Positions 1 through 6,340 of a stretch of 12,645 nucleotides of DNA are shown piece after piece. The translations under genes were made by a program, and so were the position numbers. How positions within the stretch are numbered: position 1 is the first letter of the stretch; every line of letters begins with the position of its first letter. The notes under the pieces were generated by a model. The model was not told where the DNA came from. It saw only the letters and a list, made by a program, of their open reading frames with translations, and ran no database searches. The DNA is from Chloroflexota bacterium (GTDB lineage: Bacteria > Chloroflexota > Chloroflexia > JAMDCE01): the NCBI GenBank assembly GCA_023489135.1, contig JAMDCE010000688.1, positions 1 to 12,645 on the forward strand, read 5' to 3'.

Positions 1-93
1 TGGCTCGGCAAGATGGTTTGGGTCAATGTTGAAAAGCCCGGCCCCTGGTCGCTTCAGGGCCGAGTAGTTGCCGAAGTCGACCTCGCGGCTTAG
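1..93 (+). CDS. C-terminal end of an unidentified protein (partial, cut by window edge)
   Basis: The first plus-strand frame is open from the window edge and encodes 30 residues, ending in ...LQGRVVAEVDLAA before a TAG at 91-93. I do not recognise the family. Its support is positional: the stop lies 4 nt before a GGAG ribosome-binding site (98-101) and 16 nt before the TTG at 110 that best starts the MFS gene, which is a normal spacing for co-transcribed genes. The second frame is also open to a TAG at 65-67, with similar third-position GC, so the reading frame is not certain. Confidence 0.4.
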   Translation, partial: WLGKMVWVNVEKPGPWSLQGRVVAEVDLAA

Positions 94-109
94 AATCGGA
101 GAAACGCTG

Positions 110-1339
110 TTGCTCACTACGCTGTCGAACTCGGTTCCCCCCAGGGCTTCCACAACCGACAACTACCGCTGGGTAATGCTCTGCGTGTACTACCTGGGAA
201 CCCTTGCCTTTGGGATTACCTTCCAGTCCATCCCTCCGCTTCTGCCCATCCTGATACCTGAGCTGCACCTTACGTACGCTCAGGCAGGCAGCCTTATGGG
301 CCTCTATGCCCTGCCCGGCCTGGCTCTTTCCATTCCGGTTGGGCTATGGGCGGATCGCCAACGTGGAGCCTCACGCATCATCTTCATTTGCTACGCTGCG
401 ATGCTCGTGGGCACGCTGGTAACCGCGTCGGCAACGTCCTACCCACAGTTGGTGATCGGGAGGTTGATCGCCGGGGCGGGGGGCCTATCGGGAAGCGTTG
501 CCATTGCCAGAATGATAACTCAGTGGTTCAGAGGGAGAGATCTGGGCCTGGCGATGGGATTGTATTCATCCGGGTTTCCCATTGCCACGATTCTGTCTCT
601 CACTTTGCTCGGCGACCTGGCCTACAGCGGCGGTTGGCCGGTGGCGGTTTTGGTCGGCGCGGTGGTGTGCGTCGCAGGGATGCTCGCCCTCTTCTTGCTG
701 CACCACCCCTCACCCACTCGGCCGGCAGCGGCCGGGCCAATTCCCGCCCAAGCCATCTGGAAGAAAACATTCGACATTGGGCTACCTTCCTGGCTGGTGG
801 GCATCATCTGGCTCTTGTTTAACGCCGCCACGCTCTCGTTCATTACCTTCGGTCCGGTGTACTTCACTGCCAAGGGTTATGACCCCAGTCTGGCCGGCCT
901 TATGTCCAGCATCCTCATGTTCGGTTCCCCCGTCCTGGGACCCATCGTCGGCTATCTTCTGGACAGGTACCAGAAGCCCGAGATCTTTGCCGTGCTATCC
1001 AACCTGTTGGTCGGTCTGGCTATTCTCGTCGTGCCCTTTTCGGCGGCGTTGGTCGTTCTGCCACTGATTATCATCGGCATCACATCGCCTTTCACTCCCA
1101 CCTCGGTGATGTTCTTGGCGGGCAAGGTGGCACGCCTGGAGGATAGCGGCCTGGCTTACGGGATAGTTAACTTCTGCCTGACGGCGAGCATCGTGGTGGC
1201 GCCGTTTGTGGTCGGGCTCGTTAAAGACTCGAGCGGATCTTACGAGCTTGCCTTTGTATTGATGGCGGCGTTCGCCTTGTTAGGTGCGGCAGCCGCTGCC
1301 GCTCTAAGAACGTTTAGAACGCGGGCACTAGAAGGATGA
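110..1339 (+). CDS. MFS transporter, CynX/NimT- or sugar-porter-like
   Basis: This is a major facilitator superfamily inner-membrane transporter with about 12 hydrophobic segments split by a hydrophilic loop near the middle (HHPSPTRPAAAGPIPAQ). The cytoplasmic loop after the second segment carries the MFS motif-A pattern GLWADRQRGASR. The length of about 409 residues is normal for the family. I place the start at TTG 110 because GGAG (98-101) lies 8 nt before it; an in-frame TTG at 68 would add 14 residues but has no ribosome-binding site and would overlap the upstream gene; ATG 176 falls at the start of the first membrane segment and is less likely. The stop is 4 nt before the ROK kinase start, and the kinase's ribosome-binding site overlaps the end of this gene, so the two are probably one operon. 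That link suggests a sugar or sugar-like substrate, but specificity cannot be read from the sequence. Confidence 0.88.
   Translation: MLTTLSNSVPPRASTTDNYRWVMLCVYYLGTLAFGITFQSIPPLLPILIPELHLTYAQAGSLMGLYALPGLALSIPVGLWADRQRGASRIIFICYAAMLVGTLVTASATSYPQLVIGRLIAGAGGLSGSVAIARMITQWFRGRDLGLAMGLYSSGFPIATILSLTLLGDLAYSGGWPVAVLVGAVVCVAGMLALFLLHHPSPTRPAAAGPIPAQAIWKKTFDIGLPSWLVGIIWLLFNAATLSFITFGPVYFTAKGYDPSLAGLMSSILMFGSPVLGPIVGYLLDRYQKPEIFAVLSNLLVGLAILVVPFSAALVVLPLIIIGITSPFTPTSVMFLAGKVARLEDSGLAYGIVNFCLTASIVVAPFVVGLVKDSSGSYELAFVLMAAFALLGAAAAAALRTFRTRALEG
1332..1336 (+). promoter_or_regulatory. Ribosome-binding site deciding the TTG start of the ROK kinase
   Basis: AAGGA lies in the last codons of the MFS gene and ends 7 nt before TTG 1344. 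There is no ATG at the start of the kinase reading frame, so this site is the main reason for choosing TTG. Its position inside the upstream gene suggests translational coupling. Confidence 0.65.
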
Positions 1340-1343
1340 TACA

Positions 1344-2372
1344 TTGCCTACTCAACTCTCGTCTCAAGCGGCGGTTAAGAACAAGCAACCGTTCGTCGTG
1401 GCCATCGACCTTGGAGGCACCAGCCTTCGCGTGGCCACCGTCGACTTCAATGGGAAGCTAATCAAAAGGGCTTCCACCCCAACCCACGCGGAGGAAGGCG
1501 TCGGTGCGGTGATCGACCGCATCGTAGATAGAGTCATCGAAACCGTGGGCCAGGACGACTTGCGCCGTGCCGCGGCTGTAGCCATGGGCGTCCCGGGTCC
1601 CTACGAACCCAGGAGCGGGGTCGTCGTCTCGCCGCCCAACCTCCCGGGGTGGGACCACGTCCCCATCCGCGACATTATGAAGTCCAGGCTTGGCGTCCGG
1701 GTCTTCGTGGGAAACGATGCCAACGTGGCGGCGTTGGGCGAGCATCGATTCGGCGCCGGCAGAGGCGTCGACAACATGATCTACATCACCATTAGCACCG
1801 GCGTGGGCGGAGGCATAATCGCCGACGGCAAGCTCTTCCTTGGCTCGGAAGGCGGCGCCGGCGAAGTAGGCCACATGACCATCGACATGAACGGGCCGTT
1901 ATGCTCCTGTGGCAATGTCGGGTGCCTCGAAGCGATAGCCTCGGGCACGGCGATCGCCAGAATGGCCAAGGCCCGTATCAGGGACGGCGCGACCAGCTCG
2001 CTGCGCGATGCGGTCGAGGGTAATATCGAGGAGATCACCGCCGAGCTAGTCGTGCGCGAAGCCAGAGCCGGCGATATCCTGTCCAATGAGCTGATACGCC
2101 ACGCCGCCATCGCCCTGGGAGTGGGCGTCGTGAACCTCGCTCACCTGTTCGATCCGAGCCTGATCGTCATCGGGGGAGGGGTCTCCAACGCGGGGCCGCT
2201 GCTCTTCCAGCCGGTCGACGAAATCGTGGACCAGCGAACTATGCGCATCGTCAGGGAACACCTGCGCGTCGTTCCCGCGGCGCTCGGGGGAGACACCGGA
2301 TTGATCGGAGCGGCTGCCCTCGCCCTTGACGAGCTAGGCGTGCCGCAGGCCTCCGGCGGTAGATTGGGGTGA
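1344..2372 (+). CDS. ROK family sugar kinase (glucokinase-like)
   Basis: This is a cytoplasmic ATP-dependent kinase of the ROK family, which phosphorylates glucose or related hexoses and N-acetylhexosamines. The family signatures are complete: the phosphate-binding DLGGT at residues 22-26, GVPGP (82-86), GNDAN with the likely catalytic base Asp125, STGVGGG (151-157), GEVGH with zinc ligand His177, and the cysteine cluster C187-x-C189-G-x2-G-C194-LE that completes the zinc site. A further glycine loop IGGG sits near residue 277. The 342-residue length is slightly longer than typical glucokinases through a short N-terminal extension of about 15 residues. There is no N-terminal helix-turn-helix, so it is an enzyme rather than a ROK repressor. 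It follows the MFS gene by 4 nt and may phosphorylate the imported sugar. The exact substrate is not determined. Confidence 0.93.
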   Translation: MPTQLSSQAAVKNKQPFVVAIDLGGTSLRVATVDFNGKLIKRASTPTHAEEGVGAVIDRIVDRVIETVGQDDLRRAAAVAMGVPGPYEPRSGVVVSPPNLPGWDHVPIRDIMKSRLGVRVFVGNDANVAALGEHRFGAGRGVDNMIYITISTGVGGGIIADGKLFLGSEGGAGEVGHMTIDMNGPLCSCGNVGCLEAIASGTAIARMAKARIRDGATSSLRDAVEGNIEEITAELVVREARAGDILSNELIRHAAIALGVGVVNLAHLFDPSLIVIGGGVSNAGPLLFQPVDEIVDQRTMRIVREHLRVVPAALGGDTGLIGAAALALDELGVPQASGGRLG

Positions 2373-2375
2373 TCG

Positions 2376-2909
2376 CTAGCCTCCTGAACCCGAATAACCC
2401 AGCTCGAGTTGGGCTATGGTTTTCATAGGAAGATATAAGCGGTACTCGTCGTCGACGAAGGGCAGAAAACCAAAGCGTTCGTACAAGGCGCGAGCATTAT
2501 CGTTTTCCACCTCTACCACGACAGCCATGGCCGCAACCACGTGGCTGCTCTCCAGGGCGCGCCGCAGTGCGTCTATGAGCAGCACTTCGCCAAAACCCTG
2601 TCCCTGGTAGCGGAGATCGACGGCTAACCGACCAAGCAAGACAGCAGGGAACAACTCGTAGCGTGGCAATTTCTTGGCGATCTCAAGAGGCAGCGCCGCG
2701 GGCAGAAGCGAAAGCACGCTGAGTGTATAGTAACCTGCCACACGCCCTGAGGCGCTATCAATGAGGACATATGGTACGGCCAGCCCTCGACGCTGATCCT
2801 GGCCGGCCTGCCGATAGAAGTAGTTGTTCAGCGATTCGACACCGCAACAGAAGTCCGATTCCTTGTGGTGCTTGTGCAGCACATCGAATCGGTAACGCTG
2901 CTCTGGCAC
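2376..2909 (-). CDS. GNAT-family acetyltransferase toxin, TacT-like
   Basis: This is the toxin of a type II toxin-antitoxin pair. Characterised relatives (TacT, AtaT) acetylate the amino group of charged aminoacyl-tRNAs and so block translation. The 177 residues show the family layout: an N-terminal segment with the Cys-Gly...LNNYF pattern (residues 21-31), a central GRVAGYYTLS strand, the acetyl-CoA loop YQGQGFG (101-107), and the late motif NARALYERFGF, in which Tyr143 is the expected catalytic tyrosine. The start is GTG at 2907-2909. Its first G is the last base of the antitoxin TAG, a 1-nt overlap that implies translational coupling. The gene ends 3 nt from the convergent ROK kinase. All expected active-site features are present, so it looks intact. 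Confidence 0.9.
   Translation of the reverse strand: MPEQRYRFDVLHKHHKESDFCCGVESLNNYFYRQAGQDQRRGLAVPYVLIDSASGRVAGYYTLSVLSLLPAALPLEIAKKLPRYELFPAVLLGRLAVDLRYQGQGFGEVLLIDALRRALESSHVVAAMAVVVEVENDNARALYERFGFLPFVDDEYRLYLPMKTIAQLELGYSGSGG
2394..2417. terminator. Possible weak hairpin terminator inside the toxin 3' end
   Basis: An interrupted palindrome centred on CTCGAG lies 22 nt past the ROK stop and inside the last codons of the convergent toxin gene. On the plus-strand RNA, CCCAGC pairs with GUUGGG (one G-U) around UCGA, with AUA/UAU outside one mismatch, and GGUUUU follows closely. It could end ROK transcription, but the U-run is short. Confidence 0.3.
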
Positions 2910-3190
2910 TACTCGCCTGTTAGCTCTCGATGGCGGCGTGCGGCGGCGCGCAACCGTTCATTCGGCGCCGGTGCATTCAACAATGAGTTCACGAACGCCT
3001 CAGTGCTACGTGCCGTCAATTCCATAACTTGATGGGTTCGGATGGTCTCCTCCGCGGCCGACTGAAGGCTGTCCACGATGAAATCCGTCACGCTGCGCCC
3101 AGAGAGATGCGCAGCCCGCTGTATTAGATCCTTCTGCTGTGGCGTGACACGTGCCTCCAGACGCTCACTTTTGATCGTAGCCGGGGCCAT
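2909..3190 (-). CDS. DUF1778 ribbon-helix-helix antitoxin, TacA-like
   Basis: This is the antitoxin partner of the GNAT toxin. The N-terminal ~45 residues (SERLEARVTPQQKDLIQRAA and onward to SVTDFIVDSL) form the DUF1778 ribbon-helix-helix DNA-binding domain: a beta strand with Arg/Glu/Arg followed by two helices. The remaining helix and charged tail (to ...RHRELTGE) is the part that in relatives wraps the toxin. At 93 residues the length is normal. ATG at 3188-3190 has GGAG with a 6-nt spacing. The gene lies about 50 nt downstream of a promoter embedded in a perfect inverted repeat (3245-3278), the expected setting for autorepression by the antitoxin or the antitoxin-toxin complex. Confidence 0.9.
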   Translation of the reverse strand: MAPATIKSERLEARVTPQQKDLIQRAAHLSGRSVTDFIVDSLQSAAEETIRTHQVMELTARSTEAFVNSLLNAPAPNERLRAAARRHRELTGE

Positions 3191-3244
3191 ATCTTGCTCC
3201 TTACAGTGAGGAAGTCACTCCCCTTACTCTTCTTCCGCGTTCAC

Positions 3245-3273
3245 TTGACAGTGTACGACATACGCCGTACACT
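3245..3273 (+). promoter_or_regulatory. Mirror-image promoter on the opposite strand
   Basis: Because of the repeat, the plus strand also reads TTGACA (3245-3250), a 17-bp spacer and TACACT (3268-3273). A transcript from here would run antisense to the 3' end of the YbhN-like gene. No plausible plus-strand gene follows, so it may be a consequence of operator symmetry or may produce an antisense RNA. Confidence 0.4.
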
Positions 3274-3278
3274 GTCAA
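3245..3278 (-). promoter_or_regulatory. Toxin-antitoxin promoter inside a 13-bp inverted-repeat operator
   Basis: The arms at 3245-3257 (TTGACAGTGTACG) and 3266-3278 are exact reverse complements with an 8-nt spacer. On the minus strand, TTGACA (3278-3273), a 17-bp spacer and TACACT (3255-3250) form a near-consensus sigma70 promoter aimed at the antitoxin, with the start of transcription expected near 3243. A ribbon-helix-helix antitoxin bound to the repeat would cover both promoter boxes. The operator role is inferred from symmetry and position. Confidence 0.75.
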
Positions 3279-3324
3279 CCGGTACACACCCGCGTCGATC
3301 TGCACGTCCGACACCTCCTCCGGA

Positions 3325-4323
3325 TTACGATGCCTCCGGACTCACGATTTCGCTCGCTTTTCCGAGCGTTTGTCTCGAATAAAGGAATAGCGCGACTATT
3401 CCCACCGCCACGCCGAACCAGAGGGTGCAGAAGCGAATGAGCAGCGTGGCCGTGGCCGCCAGGGAAGCCTCCGCGGTCACGCCCAGCAGTAGAAGAAGAC
3501 CCGTGATGCTGCCTTCGGCCACGGCCAGTCCGCCCGGCAGCATAGAAATGGAACCGATGAGGGTGGAAGCGGCCAGCACGAAGGCTGCCTGAACGAGAAG
3601 GATGGGACTGGCGGGAATGCCCAGGCCGATCAGCACCAGGTAGAAAGCAACGCACTCCCCCGCCCAGGAAACGAATCCGATGACGGTCGCGAGGGCGAGG
3701 TTCCGGTAGCGAAGCAGCTGATATGAGCTTTCGTAGAACATCCGCACGTGATGTATGCGCTTGGACAAGAGGGTGACCCGCTCACCGGCGCTCAACAGCT
3801 TTTCCACCAGAGCCCGATTCTGGCTGATCGCTACTAGCCCAAGGCACCCGGCCAGGAACAGCAGCAGTATCTGCCAGCCCTGTCCGTAGAGAATCAGCCC
3901 ACCGGAAGCCAGCAGGATCATTGCCAGACCATCGCTGAGGCGCTCGGCAATGATGATCGGCGCAGACGCCGCAAAGGGAGTCCCGGTCGATTCACGCAGG
4001 AGAAAGGACTTCAGCCATTCGCCAACTTTGCCCGGAGTCATCACCATCGAGAGGCCGCTGAAGAAGATGAAGAAGCTCTCCTTCTTGCTGATCCGCCCGA
4101 CGCCTACTAATCTCAGGTAGAACTGCCATTTGCCGAAGCGCAAGAGGTAGTTTGCGAGGGTGAGTCCCAAGATGGCAGGAATATATTTCCATTCGAACCG
4201 GCCCAGCGCCTGGGATATCTTGGGCACATCGCCGAAGACCACGACGGCCAAGATCACTATCAGGCCCAGAGCCAGTGAAGCCAGCAGCTTACGTTTCAGC
4301 CCATTTAAGGCCGATGCGCTCAT
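3325..4323 (-). CDS. YbhN/UPF0104 family integral membrane protein (LPG synthase TM-like, flippase-like)
   Basis: This is a polytopic membrane protein with about eight hydrophobic segments over 332 residues. It matches the family of the lysylphosphatidylglycerol synthase membrane domain, whose members are often called flippase-like. Conserved-looking polar motifs inside membrane segments support this: PGKVGEWLK (97-105), the AERLSD pair of charged residues (126-131) and LPGGLAVAEG (262-271). No soluble aminoacyl-transferase domain is attached, so lysine transfer to lipid is not expected; the substrate is unknown. Its ATG overlaps the transketolase C-subunit stop in an ATGA, so the two are translationally coupled. 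That pairing of a membrane lipid-type protein with a sugar-phosphate enzyme is not explained by known function. The gene ends about 47 nt before the toxin-antitoxin promoter, with no clear terminator between. Confidence 0.82.
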   Translation of the reverse strand: MSASALNGLKRKLLASLALGLIVILAVVVFGDVPKISQALGRFEWKYIPAILGLTLANYLLRFGKWQFYLRLVGVGRISKKESFFIFFSGLSMVMTPGKVGEWLKSFLLRESTGTPFAASAPIIIAERLSDGLAMILLASGGLILYGQGWQILLLFLAGCLGLVAISQNRALVEKLLSAGERVTLLSKRIHHVRMFYESSYQLLRYRNLALATVIGFVSWAGECVAFYLVLIGLGIPASPILLVQAAFVLAASTLIGSISMLPGGLAVAEGSITGLLLLLGVTAEASLAATATLLIRFCTLWFGVAVGIVALFLYSRQTLGKASEIVSPEAS

Positions 4324-5270
4324 TTCTTGCGCGCCACCGCCCGGACGGTGGCTTCGAAGATATCCTTGGCCGTCAGCTTGTACTTCTCTAGAAGCTCGTT
4401 GGGATCACCCGACTGCCCGAAAATCCTTCTGATGGCCACGAACTCCATCGGCACCGGGCACTCCTCGGCCAGGACCTGAGCCACGCCGGCGCAGGCACCT
4501 CCGCCCATCAGGTGCTCTTCGGCGACGACTACCGCCCCCGTCTCACGCCCGGCCGCCACGATGGCATCACGATCGATCGGCTCGACGGTATGTAGATCGA
4601 GAATTCGGACGTCGATTCCTTCCTGCTGACACAAGTCTGCCGCCAGCAAGGCCTCGACTACCATTCTCCCGTTTGCCACTATCGTGGCATCCCGGCCATC
4701 GCGCAGAGGCACAGCGCGGCCCAATTCGAATCTCTGCGAGCCGTCGTAGACGATTGGTGACTTGGGGCGCCCGAGTCGGAGGTAAAACGGCGCCGGGGTT
4801 TCAGCCGCTACCCGCGTGGCCCACGCCGCGGACACCTCGTCCGCCGGCACGAGGATGTTGACCCCGGGCAGGCACCGGGCCAGGGCGACATCTTCGATTC
4901 CCTGATGGGAAGCGCCATCCTGCCCCACGGTCAGTCCGGCGTGGCTGGCGGCGATCTTCACGTTGGCCCCCGAATAGGCCACCGCCATCCTGATCTGATC
5001 GAAGCAGCGACCGGGAGCGAAAACGGCGAAGCTGCTGGCGAAGGGAATCTTGCCGCAGAGCGCCAGGCCGGCCGCGATGCCGACCATGTTCTGCTCGGCG
5101 ACCCCACAGTCGAAGAATCGATGGGGGTACTTGTCGGCAAACATCTTGGTCATCGTGGACTTGGCCAGGTCGGCGTCCAGCACCACGATGTTGTCATTTT
5201 CTCCGCCAAGCTCCACCAGCGTCCTGCCGTAAGCTTCGCGAGTGGCCATTCCTTCCCTCATTGGATCCAT
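4320..5270 (-). CDS. Transketolase, C-terminal subunit
   Basis: This subunit supplies the pyrimidine-binding and C-terminal domains of a two-subunit transketolase, a thiamine-diphosphate enzyme that moves two-carbon ketol units between sugar phosphates. GVAEQNM (56-62) holds the invariant Glu59 that activates the cofactor. ASHAGLTVGQDGASHQ (108-123) is the usual substrate-side loop. The C-terminal half (from about 180) is the Rossmann-like transketolase C domain ending near FGQSGDPNELLEKY. The length of 316 residues is normal. ATG 5270 has AAGGA about 4 nt upstream; ATG 5249, which gives the family-typical MATREAYG, has AGGG 5 nt upstream and is an equally good start. The gene begins 12 nt after the N-subunit stop, and its stop overlaps the YbhN-like start by 4 nt. 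Confidence 0.93.
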   Translation of the reverse strand: MDPMREGMATREAYGRTLVELGGENDNIVVLDADLAKSTMTKMFADKYPHRFFDCGVAEQNMVGIAAGLALCGKIPFASSFAVFAPGRCFDQIRMAVAYSGANVKIAASHAGLTVGQDGASHQGIEDVALARCLPGVNILVPADEVSAAWATRVAAETPAPFYLRLGRPKSPIVYDGSQRFELGRAVPLRDGRDATIVANGRMVVEALLAADLCQQEGIDVRILDLHTVEPIDRDAIVAAGRETGAVVVAEEHLMGGGACAGVAQVLAEECPVPMEFVAIRRIFGQSGDPNELLEKYKLTAKDIFEATVRAVARKK

Positions 5271-5282
5271 CCAATCCTTTGT

Positions 5283-6197
5283 TTATGAATTGCCGTCGCC
5301 GGACAACTCCAGAAGCGCTTTCTCCACTTCCTCCCGCTTGGGCGCCTTGCCGTGGAAATCCACGACGTTCTCCATAAACGATACGCCCTTGCCTTTGACG
5401 GTGTGAGCCACGATCATCGTGGGACGTCCCGTGATGTCGCGGGCAGCGGCGAACGCCGGAAGTAGCTGCCCGAAGCTGTGGCCATCGACCTCGATGACGT
5501 GCCAGCCAAAGGCGCGCCATTTGTCGGCGATGGGCTCTATGTTCATAACCTCTCGATTCAATCCATCGATCTGCATCCCATTGAAGTCCAGGATGGCCAC
5601 CAGATTATCCAGCCGGTAGTGAGCAGCCGCCATGGCGGCCTCCCAAACCTGCCCCTCGTTTGACTCACCACATCCCACCAGTACGTGCACGCGGTAGTCC
5701 CGTGAGTCCAGCCTACCGGCCAGGGCCATGCCTATTCCCACCGAAAGGCCTTGCCCCAGAGAACCCGTGGACACTTCCACTCCGGGCGTGCTCAGCCGGT
5801 CGGGATGCCCTTGAAGTGGACTATTGAGTTGGCGCAGGTTTTCCAGCCAAGACTTGGGGAAGTAGCCCGCCTGAGCCAGAGCCGCGTAGAGCACCGGGGC
5901 ACCGTGCCCTTTACTGAGAATGAAACGATCTCGATCAACCCAAAGGGGATCAGAGGGTCGATGCCTCATTTCGGCGAAGAAGAGGGCAGTGACAATCTCC
6001 ACTGCCGAAAGCGATCCGCCGGGATGGCCCGAGCCGGCGCGACCGGTCATCACCACTATCTGGCGCCTCAGCTCTCGGGCTATGGACTTGAGATCATCAA
6101 TCGATGGAATAGGTCGCTCGAACTCCTCGCGTCCCTCGCCTACCATCTCCCCCCCGTTTGCAGGCGAAACGCCCGCGCTCTCGGGACGACGAAACAT
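5283..6197 (-). CDS. Transketolase, N-terminal subunit (with altered thiamine diphosphate motif)
   Basis: This subunit carries the diphosphate-binding half of the split transketolase. Visible motifs are GHPGG with His58, SKGHGAP with His98, GHP with His131, GSLGQGLSVGIG (145-156) and the cofactor region GCGESNEGQVWEA through LDFNGMQIDG (175-212). The usual motif is GDG, whose Asp binds the magnesium that holds thiamine diphosphate; here residue 176 is Cys (codon TGT, plus-strand bases 5670-5672). The partner Asn206 is kept. ATG 6197 has AGGA about 9 nt upstream; ATG 6146 after a GGGGGGGAG run would remove 17 non-conserved residues and is possible. The rest of the chain looks fully conserved, so the gene is not obviously decayed. 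It heads the operon with the C subunit 12 nt downstream and has its own promoter near 6284-6292. Confidence 0.92.
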   Translation of the reverse strand: MFRRPESAGVSPANGGEMVGEGREEFERPIPSIDDLKSIARELRRQIVVMTGRAGSGHPGGSLSAVEIVTALFFAEMRHRPSDPLWVDRDRFILSKGHGAPVLYAALAQAGYFPKSWLENLRQLNSPLQGHPDRLSTPGVEVSTGSLGQGLSVGIGMALAGRLDSRDYRVHVLVGCGESNEGQVWEAAMAAAHYRLDNLVAILDFNGMQIDGLNREVMNIEPIADKWRAFGWHVIEVDGHSFGQLLPAFAAARDITGRPTMIVAHTVKGKGVSFMENVVDFHGKAPKREEVEKALLELSGDGNS

Positions 6198-6251
6198 CTA
6201 CTTGCTTCCTCTCCAGGCGCAGAAAACTGAACGTGATACACCTGATAATTT

Positions 6252-6275
6252 GAGGGAACCCAGCCAGAGGGAACC
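6252..6275 (-). repeat. Tandem GGTTCCCTC direct repeat in the transketolase leader
   Basis: GGTTCCCTC occurs twice on the minus strand, at 6275-6267 and 6260-6252, separated by 6 nt. The copies begin about 2 nt downstream of the predicted transcription start, which is a typical position for a repressor site or a leader RNA element. The second copy extends to GGTTCCCTCAAA, and its GTTCCCTCAAA core reappears in the hairpin at 9683-9725. Confidence 0.5.
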
Positions 6276-6279
6276 TGTG

Positions 6280-6297
6280 TCGTATTATAACATACGA
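6280..6297 (-). promoter_or_regulatory. Extended -10 promoter of the transketolase operon within a small palindrome
   Basis: The minus strand reads TGTTATAAT, an extended -10 (TGn plus consensus TATAAT, box at 6289-6284). A weak -35, TAGAAT, lies 17 bp upstream at 6312-6307. The box is framed by a 6-bp inverted repeat, TCGTAT (6280-6285) and ATACGA (6292-6297), which may be an operator. Transcription would start near 6277 and give a leader of about 80 nt before the N-subunit ATG. Confidence 0.6.
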
Positions 6298-6340
6298 AGG
6301 AGTTGTATTCTATGATGTGATGTCCGGTGCGCGGAGTTCC

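Noticed and set aside
2..67. Second open frame at the left edge ending at TAG 65-67
   Set aside because: The first frame ending at 91-93 fits better with the ribosome-binding site and start of the MFS gene, though this is not decisive.
1458..2261. Long minus-strand frames opposite the ROK kinase
   Set aside because: They are antisense shadows of a GC-rich gene whose plus-strand product has complete family motifs.
3201..3305. A 34-codon minus-strand reading frame from GTG 3305 with AGGAGG 8 nt upstream, ending 10 nt before the antitoxin start
   Set aside because: It spans the promoter-operator palindrome, so transcripts from that promoter would lack its start. It could be made only by read-through from the YbhN-like gene, and the peptide shows no recognisable features.
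3194..3382. Plus-strand 62-codon frame crossing the toxin-antitoxin operator
   Set aside because: It has no ribosome-binding site, reads through the palindrome and overlaps the YbhN-like gene; the composition looks random.
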